Below are positions 43,356-52,117 of a stretch of DNA of 53,287 nt, piece after piece (positions within the stretch are counted from its first letter, which is position 1; each line of letters starts with the position of its first letter). A program made the translations under genes and the position numbers. This DNA comes from Burkholderiales bacterium (lineage in GTDB: Bacteria; Pseudomonadota; Gammaproteobacteria; Burkholderiales; Burkholderiaceae_C). The notes under the pieces are model-generated. The model made no database searches. It was not told the origin of the DNA and was given only the letters and a program-made list of their open reading frames with translations. Location of the stretch: assembly GCA_028868855.1 (NCBI GenBank), contig JAGWTR010000002.1:452030-505316 (forward strand), in the 5' to 3' direction.

Positions 43356-43810
43356 TGAAGTACGTCAACAAGTCTGTCTTGCTCTGGTACTCACCCCGTG
43401 AAATGTACGCGCTGGTGACTGCCATTGAGGACTATTCCAAATTCATGCCCTGGTGCGATCGCGCCGAGGTGGTTCAACAACACGACGATGGCGTGACTGC
43501 GCGGCTGCACATCGCATTTGCAGGCGTGCACCATGCATTCACGACGCGCAACGTCAATGTGCCCGACCGCGAGGTCCGCATGACGCTGGTGGATGGGCCG
43601 TTCTCAAAGCTCGAAGGTTTCTGGCGGTTCACACCGTTGCAAAAACCAGGGGCATCCGATGAGGCCGCCTGCAAGGTTGAGTTTTGCCTGTCCTACGCGT
43701 TTTCCAGTCGCCCCTTGTCCATGGTGATCAGTCCGGTGTTCGATCGAATCGCCAACACCTTCATGGAGGCCTTCGTTAAGCGCGCCGAACAGGTCTATGG
43801 CCCCCGCTGA
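43355..43810 (+). CDS. ratA: RatA family START-domain protein (type II toxin RatA-like)
   Basis: RatA (COQ10/START fold) was described in E. coli as blocking 70S formation by binding 50S subunits, and related proteins act in ubiquinone handling. The 151-residue product starts MKYVNKSVLLWYSPREMYALV, has DYSKFMPWCDRAEV, and keeps the PLSMVISPVFDRIANTFMEAFVKRA C-terminal helix. The ratA-rnfH pair next to smpB is the standard arrangement. The last 14 bases overlap rnfH. Confidence 0.92.
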   Translation: MKYVNKSVLLWYSPREMYALVTAIEDYSKFMPWCDRAEVVQQHDDGVTARLHIAFAGVHHAFTTRNVNVPDREVRMTLVDGPFSKLEGFWRFTPLQKPGASDEAACKVEFCLSYAFSSRPLSMVISPVFDRIANTFMEAFVKRAEQVYGPR

Positions 43811-44171
43811 GGCCCCCGCTGCTGCCATGATTCAGGTTGAGGTGGCGTTCAGCCCGGCGCCGCGCCAGGTCGAACTCGTGGCGCTGATCGTGCCTGTGGG
43901 CACTTCGTTGCAACAGGCCTTGCTGACCAGCGGCCTGTTTGATCGCGTTGCAGGTTTGAGCGTGGGAGCCATTCGATCTGGTGACTTGGCCGTCGGCGTG
44001 TGGGGGCGCCGATCAACGCTTGGTCACATCCTGCATGAGGGCGATCGTGTCGAGGTGTACCGGGCACTCAAGGTGGACCCCAAGGAGGCCCGACGTCTGC
44101 GGTATCGAGCCCATGGCGAAAAGCTGCCCAAGGGCATTCGCCGCAGCAAAGTGCGACCCGGGCCAGCCTGA
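43797..44171 (+). CDS. rnfH: RnfH family ubiquitin-fold protein
   Basis: This 124-residue protein has the RnfH beta-grasp fold: IQVEVAFSPAPRQVELVALIV, then VGVWGRRSTLGHILHEGDRVEVYRAL with the L-x-DGDRVE-type motif, and a basic C-terminal tail (KEARRLRYRAHGEKLPKGI). RnfH has been paired with RatA in a putative toxin-antitoxin system (ratAB), though its antitoxin role is not firmly proven. The ATG at 43797 overlaps ratA; an ATG at 43827 (MIQVEV) is an equally good start. Confidence 0.9.
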   Translation: MAPAEAPAAAMIQVEVAFSPAPRQVELVALIVPVGTSLQQALLTSGLFDRVAGLSVGAIRSGDLAVGVWGRRSTLGHILHEGDRVEVYRALKVDPKEARRLRYRAHGEKLPKGIRRSKVRPGPA

Positions 44172-44175
44172 GACC

Positions 44176-44700
44176 CTATTTGCAATTGTTTGCGATGGCT
44201 TCCTGAGTGCGCTTGGATTCCTCGGCGCGACCCTTGTCGTCCAGTACTTCGCGCTCGCCCTTGCTGTTGGTGCGCGCAATGCGAATCCCGTCATTGAGCG
44301 TGCGCTGGTAATTGCGTGCTTGCTGGCAGTTGTCGGCACGCACTTTGGCCGCCTTTTCTTCGTCAGCCTTTTGTTTGGCGGCTTTCTCTTCATCGGCCTT
44401 GCGGCGCTTGACGTCCAGTTCCGATTCGGACGCCTTGGCCGCAACAGGTTTGGCGGCCGATGCGGCGGCATCTGCCTCAGAGGCCTGCTTGGGAGCCGTG
44501 ATGTTTCGAGAGGCAGACGGGCGCGCCAGGATGCTGGCTTCAGGGATGCCTGCCGGTGGCGGGCGATCGCTGTACTGGATCGCGCCGGACGCATCACGCC
44601 ATTTCCACTGCATGCCAGCCATTGCCGGTGTGGATACCAGGGCCGCAAAGGCCAGGGTCAGTGACGCAAGCAGGGCGGGGGAGGTGTGGCGGATTTTCAT
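44176..44700 (-). CDS. DUF4124 domain-containing exported protein
   Basis: The 174-residue precursor has a Sec signal peptide of about 28 residues ending PAMA, then a DUF4124 domain (MQWKWRDASGAIQYSDRPPP). An Ala/Lys/Glu-rich charged helix follows (about residues 85-125), and a C-terminal part contains NCQQARNYQRTLNDGIRIA. DUF4124 proteins are common periplasmic proteins of Beta- and Gammaproteobacteria with no established role. Two Cys (one at the C-terminus) may pair. It converges on rnfH and is divergent from guaB, its usual neighbour in Burkholderiales. Confidence 0.88.
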   Translation of the reverse strand: MKIRHTSPALLASLTLAFAALVSTPAMAGMQWKWRDASGAIQYSDRPPPAGIPEASILARPSASRNITAPKQASEADAAASAAKPVAAKASESELDVKRRKADEEKAAKQKADEEKAAKVRADNCQQARNYQRTLNDGIRIARTNSKGEREVLDDKGRAEESKRTQEAIANNCK

Positions 44701-44797
44701 AAGGTGCAGTTTAGTGCGGCTGGCGACGAGCGGTCGTTGGGAAAGTGCTGATTCGTCACGGTAACTCAAGGCTTTAATCGGCAGCTGCTTGTCCGCG

Positions 44798-44803
44798 TAT
44801 AAT
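44798..44803 (+). promoter_or_regulatory. -10 element of the guaB operon promoter
   Basis: A consensus TATAAT lies 25 bases before the guaB ATG. No strong -35 is found at 16-18 bases (TTTAAT at 44773-44778 would give a 19-base spacer). Confidence 0.55.
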
Positions 44804-44828
44804 GCCGCTTTGCGTCTGGAGCCTGTTC

Positions 44829-46301
44829 ATGCGCCTGCTCGGAAAAGCACTCACGTTTGACGACGTGTTGCTGGTGCCCGCTTACTCTCAAGTGTTGCCT
44901 CGCGACACCTCGTTGGCCACCCGCCTGTCTCGAAACATCACCCTCAATCTGCCCTTGGTGTCTGCCGCCATGGACACGGTCACGGAAGCCCGCCTGGCTA
45001 TCGCGATCGCACAAGAGGGCGGCATCGGGATCATCCACAAAAACCTCACGCCTCAGCTGCAAGCGGCTGAAGTTGCGCGCGTCAAGCGTTATGAGTCTGG
45101 CGTGCTCCGTGACCCGATCACGATTTCGCCTGACGTTCGCGTTCGCGATGTGATCGCCTTGTCGCAGCAGCACGGCATCTCCGGTTTTCCGGTGGTGGAC
45201 GAAGGCCGCGTGGTCGGCATCGTCACGGGGCGTGATCTGCGCTTTGAAACCCGCCTGGACACCCCGGTGCGCGAGATCATGACGCCACGCGAGCGCCTGA
45301 TCACCATCAAGGATGGCGCCACCAAGGAAGAAGCCAAGGCTTTGATGCACAAGCACAAGCTGGAGCGCGTGGTGATCATCAACGATGCCTTTGAGCTCAA
45401 GGGCTTGTTCACCGTCAAGGACATCACCAAACAAACCAACTTCCCCAATGCTGCGCGCGACGCCCATGGCAAGCTGCGCGTTGGCGCGGCAGTTGGCGTG
45501 GGTGAGGGCACCGAGGAGCGCGTTGAGTTGCTGGTTCGCGCGGGTGTCGACGCCCTCGTGGTGGACACGGCCCACGGTCACAGCCACGGTGTGATTGAGC
45601 GCGTGCGCTGGGTCAAGAAGAACTATCCGAATGTGGACGTGATCGGCGGCAACATTGCCACCGGTTCGGCTGCCCTTGCGCTGGTCGAGGCAGGCGCCGA
45701 TGGTGTCAAGGTCGGCATCGGCCCCGGCTCCATCTGCACCACCCGCATCATTGCTGGCGTGGGTGTCCCGCAAATCATGGCCATCGACAATGTGGCCACC
45801 GCGTTACAAGGCACGGGCGTTCCCTTGATCGGCGACGGCGGTATCCGCTATTCAGGCGACATTGCCAAGGCCATCGCTGCAGGTGCCAGCACCGTCATGA
45901 TGGGCGGCATGTTCGCTGGCACGGAAGAAGCGCCTGGCGAAGTCATCCTCTACCAGGGGCGCAGCTACAAGACCTACCGTGGCATGGGCTCGATCGGTGC
46001 CATGAAGGCCGGTTCAGCGGACCGCTACTTCCAGGAAAACGACGAGACGACCAACCCCAATGCGGACAAATTGGTCCCCGAGGGCATTGAAGGCCGCGTA
46101 CCGTTCAAGGGTTCGATGATCAGCATCATCACCCAGATGGCTGGCGGGCTGCGTGCCTCGATGGGCTACTGTGGTTGTGCCACCGTTGAAGACATGCGTA
46201 ACAAGGCCGAGTTCGTCGAGATCACGGCCGCGGGCATTCGCGAGAGCCACGTCCACGACGTGCAGATCACGAAGGAAGCGCCCAACTACCGCATGGAGTG
46301 A
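44829..46301 (+). CDS. guaB: IMP dehydrogenase
   Basis: GuaB oxidises IMP to XMP with NAD, the rate-limiting step of GMP synthesis. The 490-residue product has [17 protein letters not shown] at the N-terminus and two CBS domains inserted at about residues 95-205. The catalytic-Cys loop [20 protein letters not shown] is near residue 305, and [10 protein letters not shown] is near residue 390. The ATG at 44829 ([10 protein letters not shown]) is the conserved start. Its TGA shares bases with the next gene's ATG. Confidence 0.98.
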   Translation: MRLLGKALTFDDVLLVPAYSQVLPRDTSLATRLSRNITLNLPLVSAAMDTVTEARLAIAIAQEGGIGIIHKNLTPQLQAAEVARVKRYESGVLRDPITISPDVRVRDVIALSQQHGISGFPVVDEGRVVGIVTGRDLRFETRLDTPVREIMTPRERLITIKDGATKEEAKALMHKHKLERVVIINDAFELKGLFTVKDITKQTNFPNAARDAHGKLRVGAAVGVGEGTEERVELLVRAGVDALVVDTAHGHSHGVIERVRWVKKNYPNVDVIGGNIATGSAALALVEAGADGVKVGIGPGSICTTRIIAGVGVPQIMAIDNVATALQGTGVPLIGDGGIRYSGDIAKAIAAGASTVMMGGMFAGTEEAPGEVILYQGRSYKTYRGMGSIGAMKAGSADRYFQENDETTNPNADKLVPEGIEGRVPFKGSMISIITQMAGGLRASMGYCGCATVEDMRNKAEFVEITAAGIRESHVHDVQITKEAPNYRME

Positions 46302-47548
46302 TGGCGTCCTCTGGCCGCAGGGCGGCCATGCCCTTCATCATGATGACGGTGCTGCTCGACATGATGTCGATCGGCATGATCGTGCCGGTGCTGCCCAAGC
46401 TGGTCGGCACCTTCATGAGCAGCCCTTCAGACATCGCGGTGGCGTACGGAGCCGCCCAGGTGTGCTTTGCCCTGGCGCAATTTTTCAGTGCGCCTATTCT
46501 GGGGGCCCTGTCAGACCGCTACGGGCGCCGGCCCGTCCTGCTGCTGGGCCTATTCGGTATGGCCGTCAACTTCTTCGTGACCGCCTTGGCCACGGAGTTC
46601 TGGATACTGCTGGCGGTGCGCCTGATGGGCGGCATGGTGTGCGCCAACGTCGCCGTGGCCAACGCCTATGTGGCCGACATCACCGACGGCCACAATCGTG
46701 CCAAAAACTATGGCTTATTGGGGGCCATGTTTGGGCTTGGTTTCATGCTGGGCCCATTCATGGGGGGTGTGCTGGGAGACAAAAACGTGCACCTGCCATT
46801 CTTTGTCGCTGGCGGCCTGGCCTTGCTGAACTGCCTCTACGGTTATCTGGTGCTACCGGAGTCCTTGCCTGCTGAAAAGCGGCGAACTGTTCGTCTGACC
46901 TCGGTCAGCCCATTTTCTGCGATGGCGCGGCTGCGTCAACTCAAGGAGGTCAAACCCTTGCTGTGGGTGATCGCGCTGTCGACGCTGGCGCAGTTCATGC
47001 TCCACACAAGTTGGATGCTGTACACCGAGTTCAAGTTCGGCTGGAGTCCGCGGGACAATGGGCTGTCCTTGTTCGTGGTCGGTTTGATGGCAGTGATCGT
47101 TCAAGGAGGTTTGCTGCGGCACCTTCAAAAATTCGTTTCTTCATCGCGCCTGGCCAGTATCGGCCTGGTGTCGGCCACGCTGGCCTTTGTCGCCTGGGGC
47201 GCCGTTCCTGCAGGCTGGATGATGTATGCGGTCATTGTGATCAATGTGTTTGGCTATGCGGTCAACCCAACCATACAGGGCTTGATTTCCAACGCCATTG
47301 ACCCCAAGAAACAGGGCGAAAGCATGGGAGCGCTGTCCTCCATCAACAGTGTCTCGGCCATCGTCGGGCCTTTGTTGGGGGCGCCTGTGCTGGCGACCGT
47401 GTCGCACTACCCGCAGGGCGACTGGCGTTTGGGTGCCCCCTTCTATTTCTGCGCTGTCTTGCAGGCGATGGCGGCGTGGATCGGCATCAGGCATTTTTCG
47501 CGCCGCCACTCGGTTGCGGCTTCCACGGGTGTTGCATCCACCCATTGA
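46301..47548 (+). CDS. MFS transporter, TCR/Tet-like family
   Basis: This 415-residue protein has 12 predicted membrane helices and the drug:H+ antiporter-1 motif A GALSDRYGRRPVLLLG between helices 2 and 3. A second signature, FGLGFMLGPFMGGVLGD, is in helix 5. It is closest in pattern to the TCR/Tet (TetA-like) MFS branch; the substrate is unknown. The ATG overlaps the guaB TGA (TGATG), and guaA starts 12 bases after its stop, so it is embedded in the guanine-nucleotide operon. Export of a purine or purine analogue is an inference from position only. Confidence 0.87.
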   Translation: MASSGRRAAMPFIMMTVLLDMMSIGMIVPVLPKLVGTFMSSPSDIAVAYGAAQVCFALAQFFSAPILGALSDRYGRRPVLLLGLFGMAVNFFVTALATEFWILLAVRLMGGMVCANVAVANAYVADITDGHNRAKNYGLLGAMFGLGFMLGPFMGGVLGDKNVHLPFFVAGGLALLNCLYGYLVLPESLPAEKRRTVRLTSVSPFSAMARLRQLKEVKPLLWVIALSTLAQFMLHTSWMLYTEFKFGWSPRDNGLSLFVVGLMAVIVQGGLLRHLQKFVSSSRLASIGLVSATLAFVAWGAVPAGWMMYAVIVINVFGYAVNPTIQGLISNAIDPKKQGESMGALSSINSVSAIVGPLLGAPVLATVSHYPQGDWRLGAPFYFCAVLQAMAAWIGIRHFSRRHSVAASTGVASTH

Positions 47549-47560
47549 TTGGTTTTCACC

Positions 47561-49156
47561 ATGCATGACAAGATCCTCATCCTTGACTTCGGTTCACAAG
47601 TCACTCAGCTGATTGGACGCCGCGTGCGCGAGGCCCACGTCTATTGCGAGATTCATCCCAATGACGTGTCGGATGAGTTCATCCGCAGTTTTGCGCCTAA
47701 AGCAATCATCCTCTCGGGAAGCCACGCCAGCACCTACGAAGACCACCAGTTGCGAGCGCCACAGGCGGTGTGGGGCCTGGGCGTGCCTGTGCTGGGCATC
47801 TGCTACGGCATGCAAACCATGGCGGTGCAATTGGGCGGCAAGGTGGAGTGGAGCGATCACCGCGAGTTTGGCTATGCCGAGGTTCGCGCACATGGCCACA
47901 CCAGGCTGCTTGATGGCATCGAAGACTTTCACACTGCCGATGGCCACGGCATGCTCAAGGTCTGGATGAGCCACGGTGACAAGGTCACGGTGTTGCCCGA
48001 AGGATTCAAGCTCATGGCTTCCACACTCAGCTGCCCCATTGCCGGCATGGCCGATGAAGCCCGTGGCTATTACGCGGTGCAGTTCCACCCGGAAGTGACC
48101 CACACGCAGCAAGGCGCCGCCATGTTGACGCGCTTTGTGCGTGATATTGCCGGTTGCAAGGGCGACTGGATCATGGGTGATTACATCGCCGAAGCGGTGG
48201 CGCACATCCGCGAACAGGTCGGGGATGAAGAGGTCATCTTGGGTCTGAGCGGAGGAGTCGATTCCAGCGTGGCCGCAGCCCTGATTCACCGTGCCATTGG
48301 CGAACAGTTGACCTGTGTGTTTGTGGACCATGGCCTGCTGCGCCTGAACGAAGGCAAGGCCGTGATGGAGATGTTTGCCGGCCGCTTGCACGCCAAAGTC
48401 GTGCATGTTGACGCGGCGGAACAGTTCATGGGCCACCTCAAGGGCGTGACCGACCCCGAGCAAAAACGCAAGATCATTGGTCGCGAGTTCGTCGAGGTGT
48501 TTCTGGCCGAGGCCAACAAACTTAAGGGCCAAGGCAACCAGGGCGCCAAGTGGCTGGCGCAGGGCACCATCTACCCTGATGTGGTGGAATCGGGCGGCAC
48601 GGCCAGCAAGAAGGCCACCATCAAGAGCCATCACAACGTCGGCGGTCTGCCTGAAAAACTCGGTCTGAAACTGCTGGAGCCATTGCGTGAACTGTTCAAG
48701 GATGAAGTCCGTGAGCTCGGCGTGGCCTTGGGGTTGCCACCTGACATGGTTTACCGCCATCCCTTCCCGGGTCCTGGTTTGGGCGTGCGGATTCTGGGTG
48801 AGGTTCGTCACGACTTTGCCGACCTGCTGCGCCGCGCGGACCACATCTTCATCGAAGAGCTGCGCAACACGGTGGACCCTGCCACAGGCAAGACTTGGTA
48901 CGACCTGACCAGCCAGGCCTTCACGGTGTTCCTGCCGGTCAAGAGTGTCGGCGTGATGGGCGATGGACGCACCTATGATTACGTGGTGGCCCTGCGTGCC
49001 GTACAGACCAGCGATTTCATGACCGCCGACTGGGCCGAGTTGCCCTATAGTTTGCTCAAGAAGGTTTCAAGTCGCATCATTAACGAAGTGCGTGGTATCA
49101 ACCGTGTCACTTATGACGTGTCGTCCAAACCGCCAGCCACCATCGAGTGGGAATGA
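47561..49156 (+). CDS. guaA: GMP synthase (glutamine-hydrolysing)
   Basis: GuaA converts XMP to GMP using glutamine and ATP. The 531-residue product has the class I amidotransferase domain with the nucleophile in [10 protein letters not shown] and the His-Glu pair in FHPEVTHTQ. The PP-loop [11 protein letters not shown] of the ATP pyrophosphatase domain is near residue 230, and the C-terminal dimerisation domain ends [18 protein letters not shown]. The ATG at 47561 ([13 protein letters not shown]) is the conserved start. The intact 3' end is the known target for some integrative elements. Confidence 0.98.
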   Translation: MHDKILILDFGSQVTQLIGRRVREAHVYCEIHPNDVSDEFIRSFAPKAIILSGSHASTYEDHQLRAPQAVWGLGVPVLGICYGMQTMAVQLGGKVEWSDHREFGYAEVRAHGHTRLLDGIEDFHTADGHGMLKVWMSHGDKVTVLPEGFKLMASTLSCPIAGMADEARGYYAVQFHPEVTHTQQGAAMLTRFVRDIAGCKGDWIMGDYIAEAVAHIREQVGDEEVILGLSGGVDSSVAAALIHRAIGEQLTCVFVDHGLLRLNEGKAVMEMFAGRLHAKVVHVDAAEQFMGHLKGVTDPEQKRKIIGREFVEVFLAEANKLKGQGNQGAKWLAQGTIYPDVVESGGTASKKATIKSHHNVGGLPEKLGLKLLEPLRELFKDEVRELGVALGLPPDMVYRHPFPGPGLGVRILGEVRHDFADLLRRADHIFIEELRNTVDPATGKTWYDLTSQAFTVFLPVKSVGVMGDGRTYDYVVALRAVQTSDFMTADWAELPYSLLKKVSSRIINEVRGINRVTYDVSSKPPATIEWE

Positions 49157-49159
49157 TTC

Positions 49160-49291
49160 GAAGACGGTTCACACCGTCCCAGAACGTCTCATGAATGCAT
49201 TGAAGCCCTTGATTTTCAAGGGCTTTTTTGTTTTTGACGTCCCATGAGGTTTCATGACATCCCGAGGTTTTTGTCGGCACGGAAGACGGTT
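49160..49291. repeat. 10-bp direct repeat flanking the guaA 3' intergenic region
   Basis: GAAGACGGTT occurs at 49160-49169, just after the guaA stop, and again at 49282-49291. Both are in the same orientation and upstream of the DUF1173 fossil. It could be the remnant of an attachment-site pair; the length alone is not conclusive. Confidence 0.4.
49203..49229 (+). terminator. Rho-independent terminator of guaB-MFS-guaA
   Basis: AAGCCCTTG and CAAGGGCTT form a perfect 9-bp stem with a 5-base loop and a T run, 46 bases after guaA. Confidence 0.92.
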
Positions 49292-49320
49292 GATTTTTTG
49301 AGTCAATTGATCTTTGATTG

Positions 49321-49348
49321 CTTACCGTCTTGATGCTCTGACGGTAAG
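49321..49348. repeat. Perfect 9-bp inverted repeat before the DUF1173 fossil
   Basis: CTTACCGTC at 49321-49329 and GACGGTAAG at 49340-49348 are perfect complements around a 10-base loop, with no U tract. It abuts the start of the fossil reading frame. Confidence 0.6.
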
Positions 49349-49350
49349 CG

Positions 49351-49841
49351 ACCCGACCGATCACCGAGGCCGACAGCCAGCACTTTTCCATCAAAGGGCG
49401 GGTGGTGGATGCGAATGCCCCGGACATTCAGGAGATGCTGGCCCACGTGTACGAGACACCCGAGCGCCCCCGGTGTCTGTGCATCTCCGGTGGTGTGGAG
49501 ATGTACGTGGCGGCATCACGGCGGCGCATGAGCCTGCATGCCTTGATGCACTTTCTGTTCGAGCGAGCGGGCTTTAACCGATGGAGCCCGGCCATGGCCG
49601 GCAAGCTTGGGGCTGCGCTGATCCGGGCAAGCAGGGAGCACACCTATGAGATCGATGCAGCCAGTTTGATGTTGACCAGTGAACACCGGATTCCGGTGGA
49701 AGGCTGCACGAGTAGCCGCTGGTGCATGCCCTGGTGGATCAGGGCCGACTTGTACGAACGGCCGGTGTCTCACCCTGGTTGTGGTGGAGCACGGAAGCGA
49801 TGCCTGCATTACCCGACGCCGTCATGCTCAAAGCTCACTGA
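49351..49841 (+). pseudogene. Degraded DUF1173 gene (integrative-element marker)
   Basis: Three blocks of a DUF1173 protein remain. The N-terminal block (from 49360) contains FSIKGRVVDANAPDIQEML, TPERPRCLC and GGVEMYVA. A middle block, RRRMSLHALMHFLFERAG then FNRWSPAMAGK, follows after an internal deletion. Later, LMLTSEHRIPVE is followed by a frameshift, after which a second frame reads HALVDQGRLVRT and ends with WWSTEAMPALPD at a TGA (49839-49841). Intact DUF1173 proteins are around 400 residues and occur on integrative conjugative elements; their function is unknown. The position just downstream of guaA fits a scar of a lost element. Confidence 0.75.
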
Positions 49842-49847
49842 GCGGGC

Positions 49848-51266
49848 TCAGTCCAACGCGCAAGGCAGGCGGAGCTCAAAGGCCGTCTTGCCATGGCTGG
49901 AGCTGACGGCGATGTCGCCACCATGGGCTTCGGCGATGGATTTGACGATGGCCAGACCCAAGCCCGCACCATCACCATTGCGTTGCCTGGACGGGTCCGC
50001 GCGGTAGAAGCGATCAAAGAGGTGGGGCAGGTGCTCTGGCGCGATGGTGTCTCCGGGATTCGTCACTGCGATGACCACAGATTGTTGCTCCTGGCGAAGC
50101 GAGACGGTCACGGCCTGTTCGCCGCCGGTGTGGCGAATGGCATTGGACAGCAGGTTGCTCAATGCGCGCCGGAGCATCAATCGGTCACCCCTGACCCGAG
50201 GCGTCTGGCCCGCGCGCTTCAGTTGAATGTGACGCTCCTCGGCCCAAGGCTCAAAATACTCGAACAGCGCATCCAATTCGGCGGCCATGTCCACGTCCAC
50301 CAGGTCGGGTTTGATCAGCTGGTTGTCTGTCTGTGCCAGGTAGAGCATGTCGCTGATCATCTTGGCCATGCGTTCGTACTCTTCCAGATTCGAGTAGAGC
50401 ACTTCACGGTATGCGTCAGCGCCGCGCGCTTGGGACAGCAGGACCTGAGTTTGTGTGGTCAGGTTGGTGACGGGGGTGCGCAGTTCGTGCGCGATGTCCG
50501 CAGAGAAATTACTCAGGCGCCTGAAGTCTTGCTCGATGTGTTCCAGCATGGCATTGAAGGAGACCGCCAGACCTGACAACTCGATGGGTACCTTTTTAGG
50601 GTCCAGCCTCAGGTGAAGCTGGTCAGCAGAAATGCCACGGATGTGGTCACTCATGTCGCGCAGCGGTGCATGCCCCCGATACACCGCCAGCCAGGTTGCC
50701 GCGATGGCGAACAGTCCTGCAGCTGCCATAGCAGCCCAGACCGTGCGTCTGAAACTCACCAGGAAATGATCATGAAAGCCGGTGGCCGTCGCCACGACGA
50801 TGGTGTAAGGCTGCGTGGCGCCTTGATCAACACGCGTATGCACCACGGTTCCGCGGTAGGACTGATCCTGCTCCTGCCAGACATGCAGCTTGTCCGCATC
50901 CACACCAGATGTTGCCGACTGCGTTTGTGCCAGGGCTTCCAGCTTGGGTCCCGGCGTGGCAAACAGGGTGTGGCCGGTGCCATCGGCCACGAGGTAGTAC
51001 ATGCCATGGTGGCCGCTGACGGCACCTGCCAGCCGACCGGCGGTGTCTTGAGAGGGCGCAGCTTGCGGCATGCTGGTCAGCACCCGTTCCACGGAATGCG
51101 CCACCACCTCCAGCTCTTCCACATCCTGCTGCATGAAGTGCTGTTCGATCGAGTTCTGGATCACCCAGCCCAGGGCCCAAAACACCAGCGTGATCGCGAT
51201 GCCGATGGACACCGTCAAGCGCAAGGCCAGCGAAGCGGGCCGACGCTGTGCAACATCAGACATCAT
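49848..51266 (-). CDS. Heavy-metal sensor histidine kinase (CusS/CopS-like)
   Basis: This 472-residue membrane kinase has two transmembrane helices (about residues 18-38 and 175-195) around a periplasmic sensor loop of about 135 residues. A HAMP linker follows, then the HisKA box [16 protein letters not shown] with the phosphorylated His. The HATPase region contains [14 protein letters not shown] and [12 protein letters not shown]. The architecture matches the CusS/CopS/CzcS heavy-metal sensors. The start overlaps the response regulator by 11 bases; the first of two ATGs (51266) is used. The metal cannot be read from the sequence. Confidence 0.9.
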   Translation of the reverse strand: MMSDVAQRRPASLALRLTVSIGIAITLVFWALGWVIQNSIEQHFMQQDVEELEVVAHSVERVLTSMPQAAPSQDTAGRLAGAVSGHHGMYYLVADGTGHTLFATPGPKLEALAQTQSATSGVDADKLHVWQEQDQSYRGTVVHTRVDQGATQPYTIVVATATGFHDHFLVSFRRTVWAAMAAAGLFAIAATWLAVYRGHAPLRDMSDHIRGISADQLHLRLDPKKVPIELSGLAVSFNAMLEHIEQDFRRLSNFSADIAHELRTPVTNLTTQTQVLLSQARGADAYREVLYSNLEEYERMAKMISDMLYLAQTDNQLIKPDLVDVDMAAELDALFEYFEPWAEERHIQLKRAGQTPRVRGDRLMLRRALSNLLSNAIRHTGGEQAVTVSLRQEQQSVVIAVTNPGDTIAPEHLPHLFDRFYRADPSRQRNGDGAGLGLAIVKSIAEAHGGDIAVSSSHGKTAFELRLPCALD

Positions 51267-51939
51267 CGGGTGCCTCCAGGCTGTAGCCCATGCCGCGCAC
51301 TGTGCGGATCAGCTTGGGTTCGAACTCGTCATCGATCTTGGCGCGCAAGCGGCGGATGGCCACGTCGATGACATTGGTGTCGCTGTCAAAGTTCATGTCC
51401 CAGACCTGAGAGGCGATCAGAGAGCGCGGCAGGACTTCACCCTGACGGCGAACCAGCAACTCCAGCAGCGAGAACTCCTTGCCCGTGAGGTTGATGCGCA
51501 CCGTGCCCCGCATCGCGCGGCGCTTGGCCAGGTCCAGCACGAGGTCGGCCACTTGCAGGCGATCTGACTGTGCAGGCGTGCTGCCGCGCCGCATCAGTGT
51601 GCGCACACGCGCCAGCAACTCGGCAAAGGCAAAGGGTTTGACCAGGTAGTCGTCGGCGCCCAGCTCCAGGCCTTTCACGCGGTCTTCGACGCTGTCTCTG
51701 GCCGTCAGAAACAGCACGGGCGTCTGATTGCCCGCTTCGCGCAGGGACTGCAGGATGCGCCAGCCATCTACATCGGGCAGCATCACATCGAGCACGATCA
51801 GGTCATAGGGTTCGGTCATGACCAGGTGGTGACCATCCAGACCGGTGCGTGCCAGATCCACCATGAATCCGGCTTCCATCAGCCCTTGCCTGAGGTAGTC
51901 AGCGGTCTTGCTTTCATCCTCGACGACGAGCAGTTTCAA
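51256..51939 (-). CDS. Heavy-metal response regulator, OmpR/PhoB family (CusR/CopR-like)
   Basis: The 227-residue regulator has a receiver domain ([19 protein letters not shown]; phospho-Asp in [14 protein letters not shown] at about residue 51; conserved Lys in [12 protein letters not shown]). Its winged-helix DNA-binding domain contains [20 protein letters not shown] and [17 protein letters not shown]. Homology begins at KLLVVEDE, and a TTG at 51939 with GGGAG 6 bases upstream is the best start, giving a rare TTG initiation. The GTG at 51963 would add eight unrelated residues. It is divergent from the efflux gene and coupled to the sensor. Confidence 0.92.
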   Translation of the reverse strand: MKLLVVEDESKTADYLRQGLMEAGFMVDLARTGLDGHHLVMTEPYDLIVLDVMLPDVDGWRILQSLREAGNQTPVLFLTARDSVEDRVKGLELGADDYLVKPFAFAELLARVRTLMRRGSTPAQSDRLQVADLVLDLAKRRAMRGTVRINLTGKEFSLLELLVRRQGEVLPRSLIASQVWDMNFDSDTNVIDVAIRRLRAKIDDEFEPKLIRTVRGMGYSLEAPDDV

Positions 51940-52020
51940 TTGGGTCTCCCATCTACAACACACAAATCACCGAAGCGACCATCGCACTGTAGCGAACGGC
52001 GGCTGTCTGAAAGATGAGCT

Positions 52021-52044
52021 GAACATTACAACATTGTCATGTTC
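52021..52044. promoter_or_regulatory. CusR/CopR-type operator between regulator and efflux gene
   Basis: A 24-base imperfect palindrome has arms of 11 bases that match at 10 positions, with a CA centre. Its core ATTACAACATTGTCAT differs at one base from the E. coli CusR box ATGACAANNTTGTCAT. It lies 82 bases from the regulator start and 74 bases from the efflux gene start, so it could serve both divergent promoters. The rest of the 178-base gap holds no clear -35/-10 pair. Confidence 0.75.
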
Positions 52045-52117
52045 TGGTAACTCGATTGTTGGGTAGGGCTGCGCATCATCGCCGTATGCCAAAACGAGAA
52101 CCGTGGAAGACCGTGAC

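Noticed and set aside
43355..44171. ratA-rnfH as a new toxin-antitoxin defence system
   Set aside because: Both genes are conserved housekeeping neighbours of smpB across Proteobacteria, so the pair is not an acquired or novel system.
47594..48844. A 416-residue minus-strand frame opposite guaA
   Set aside because: guaA is unambiguous on the plus strand; this frame is its mirror and matches nothing.
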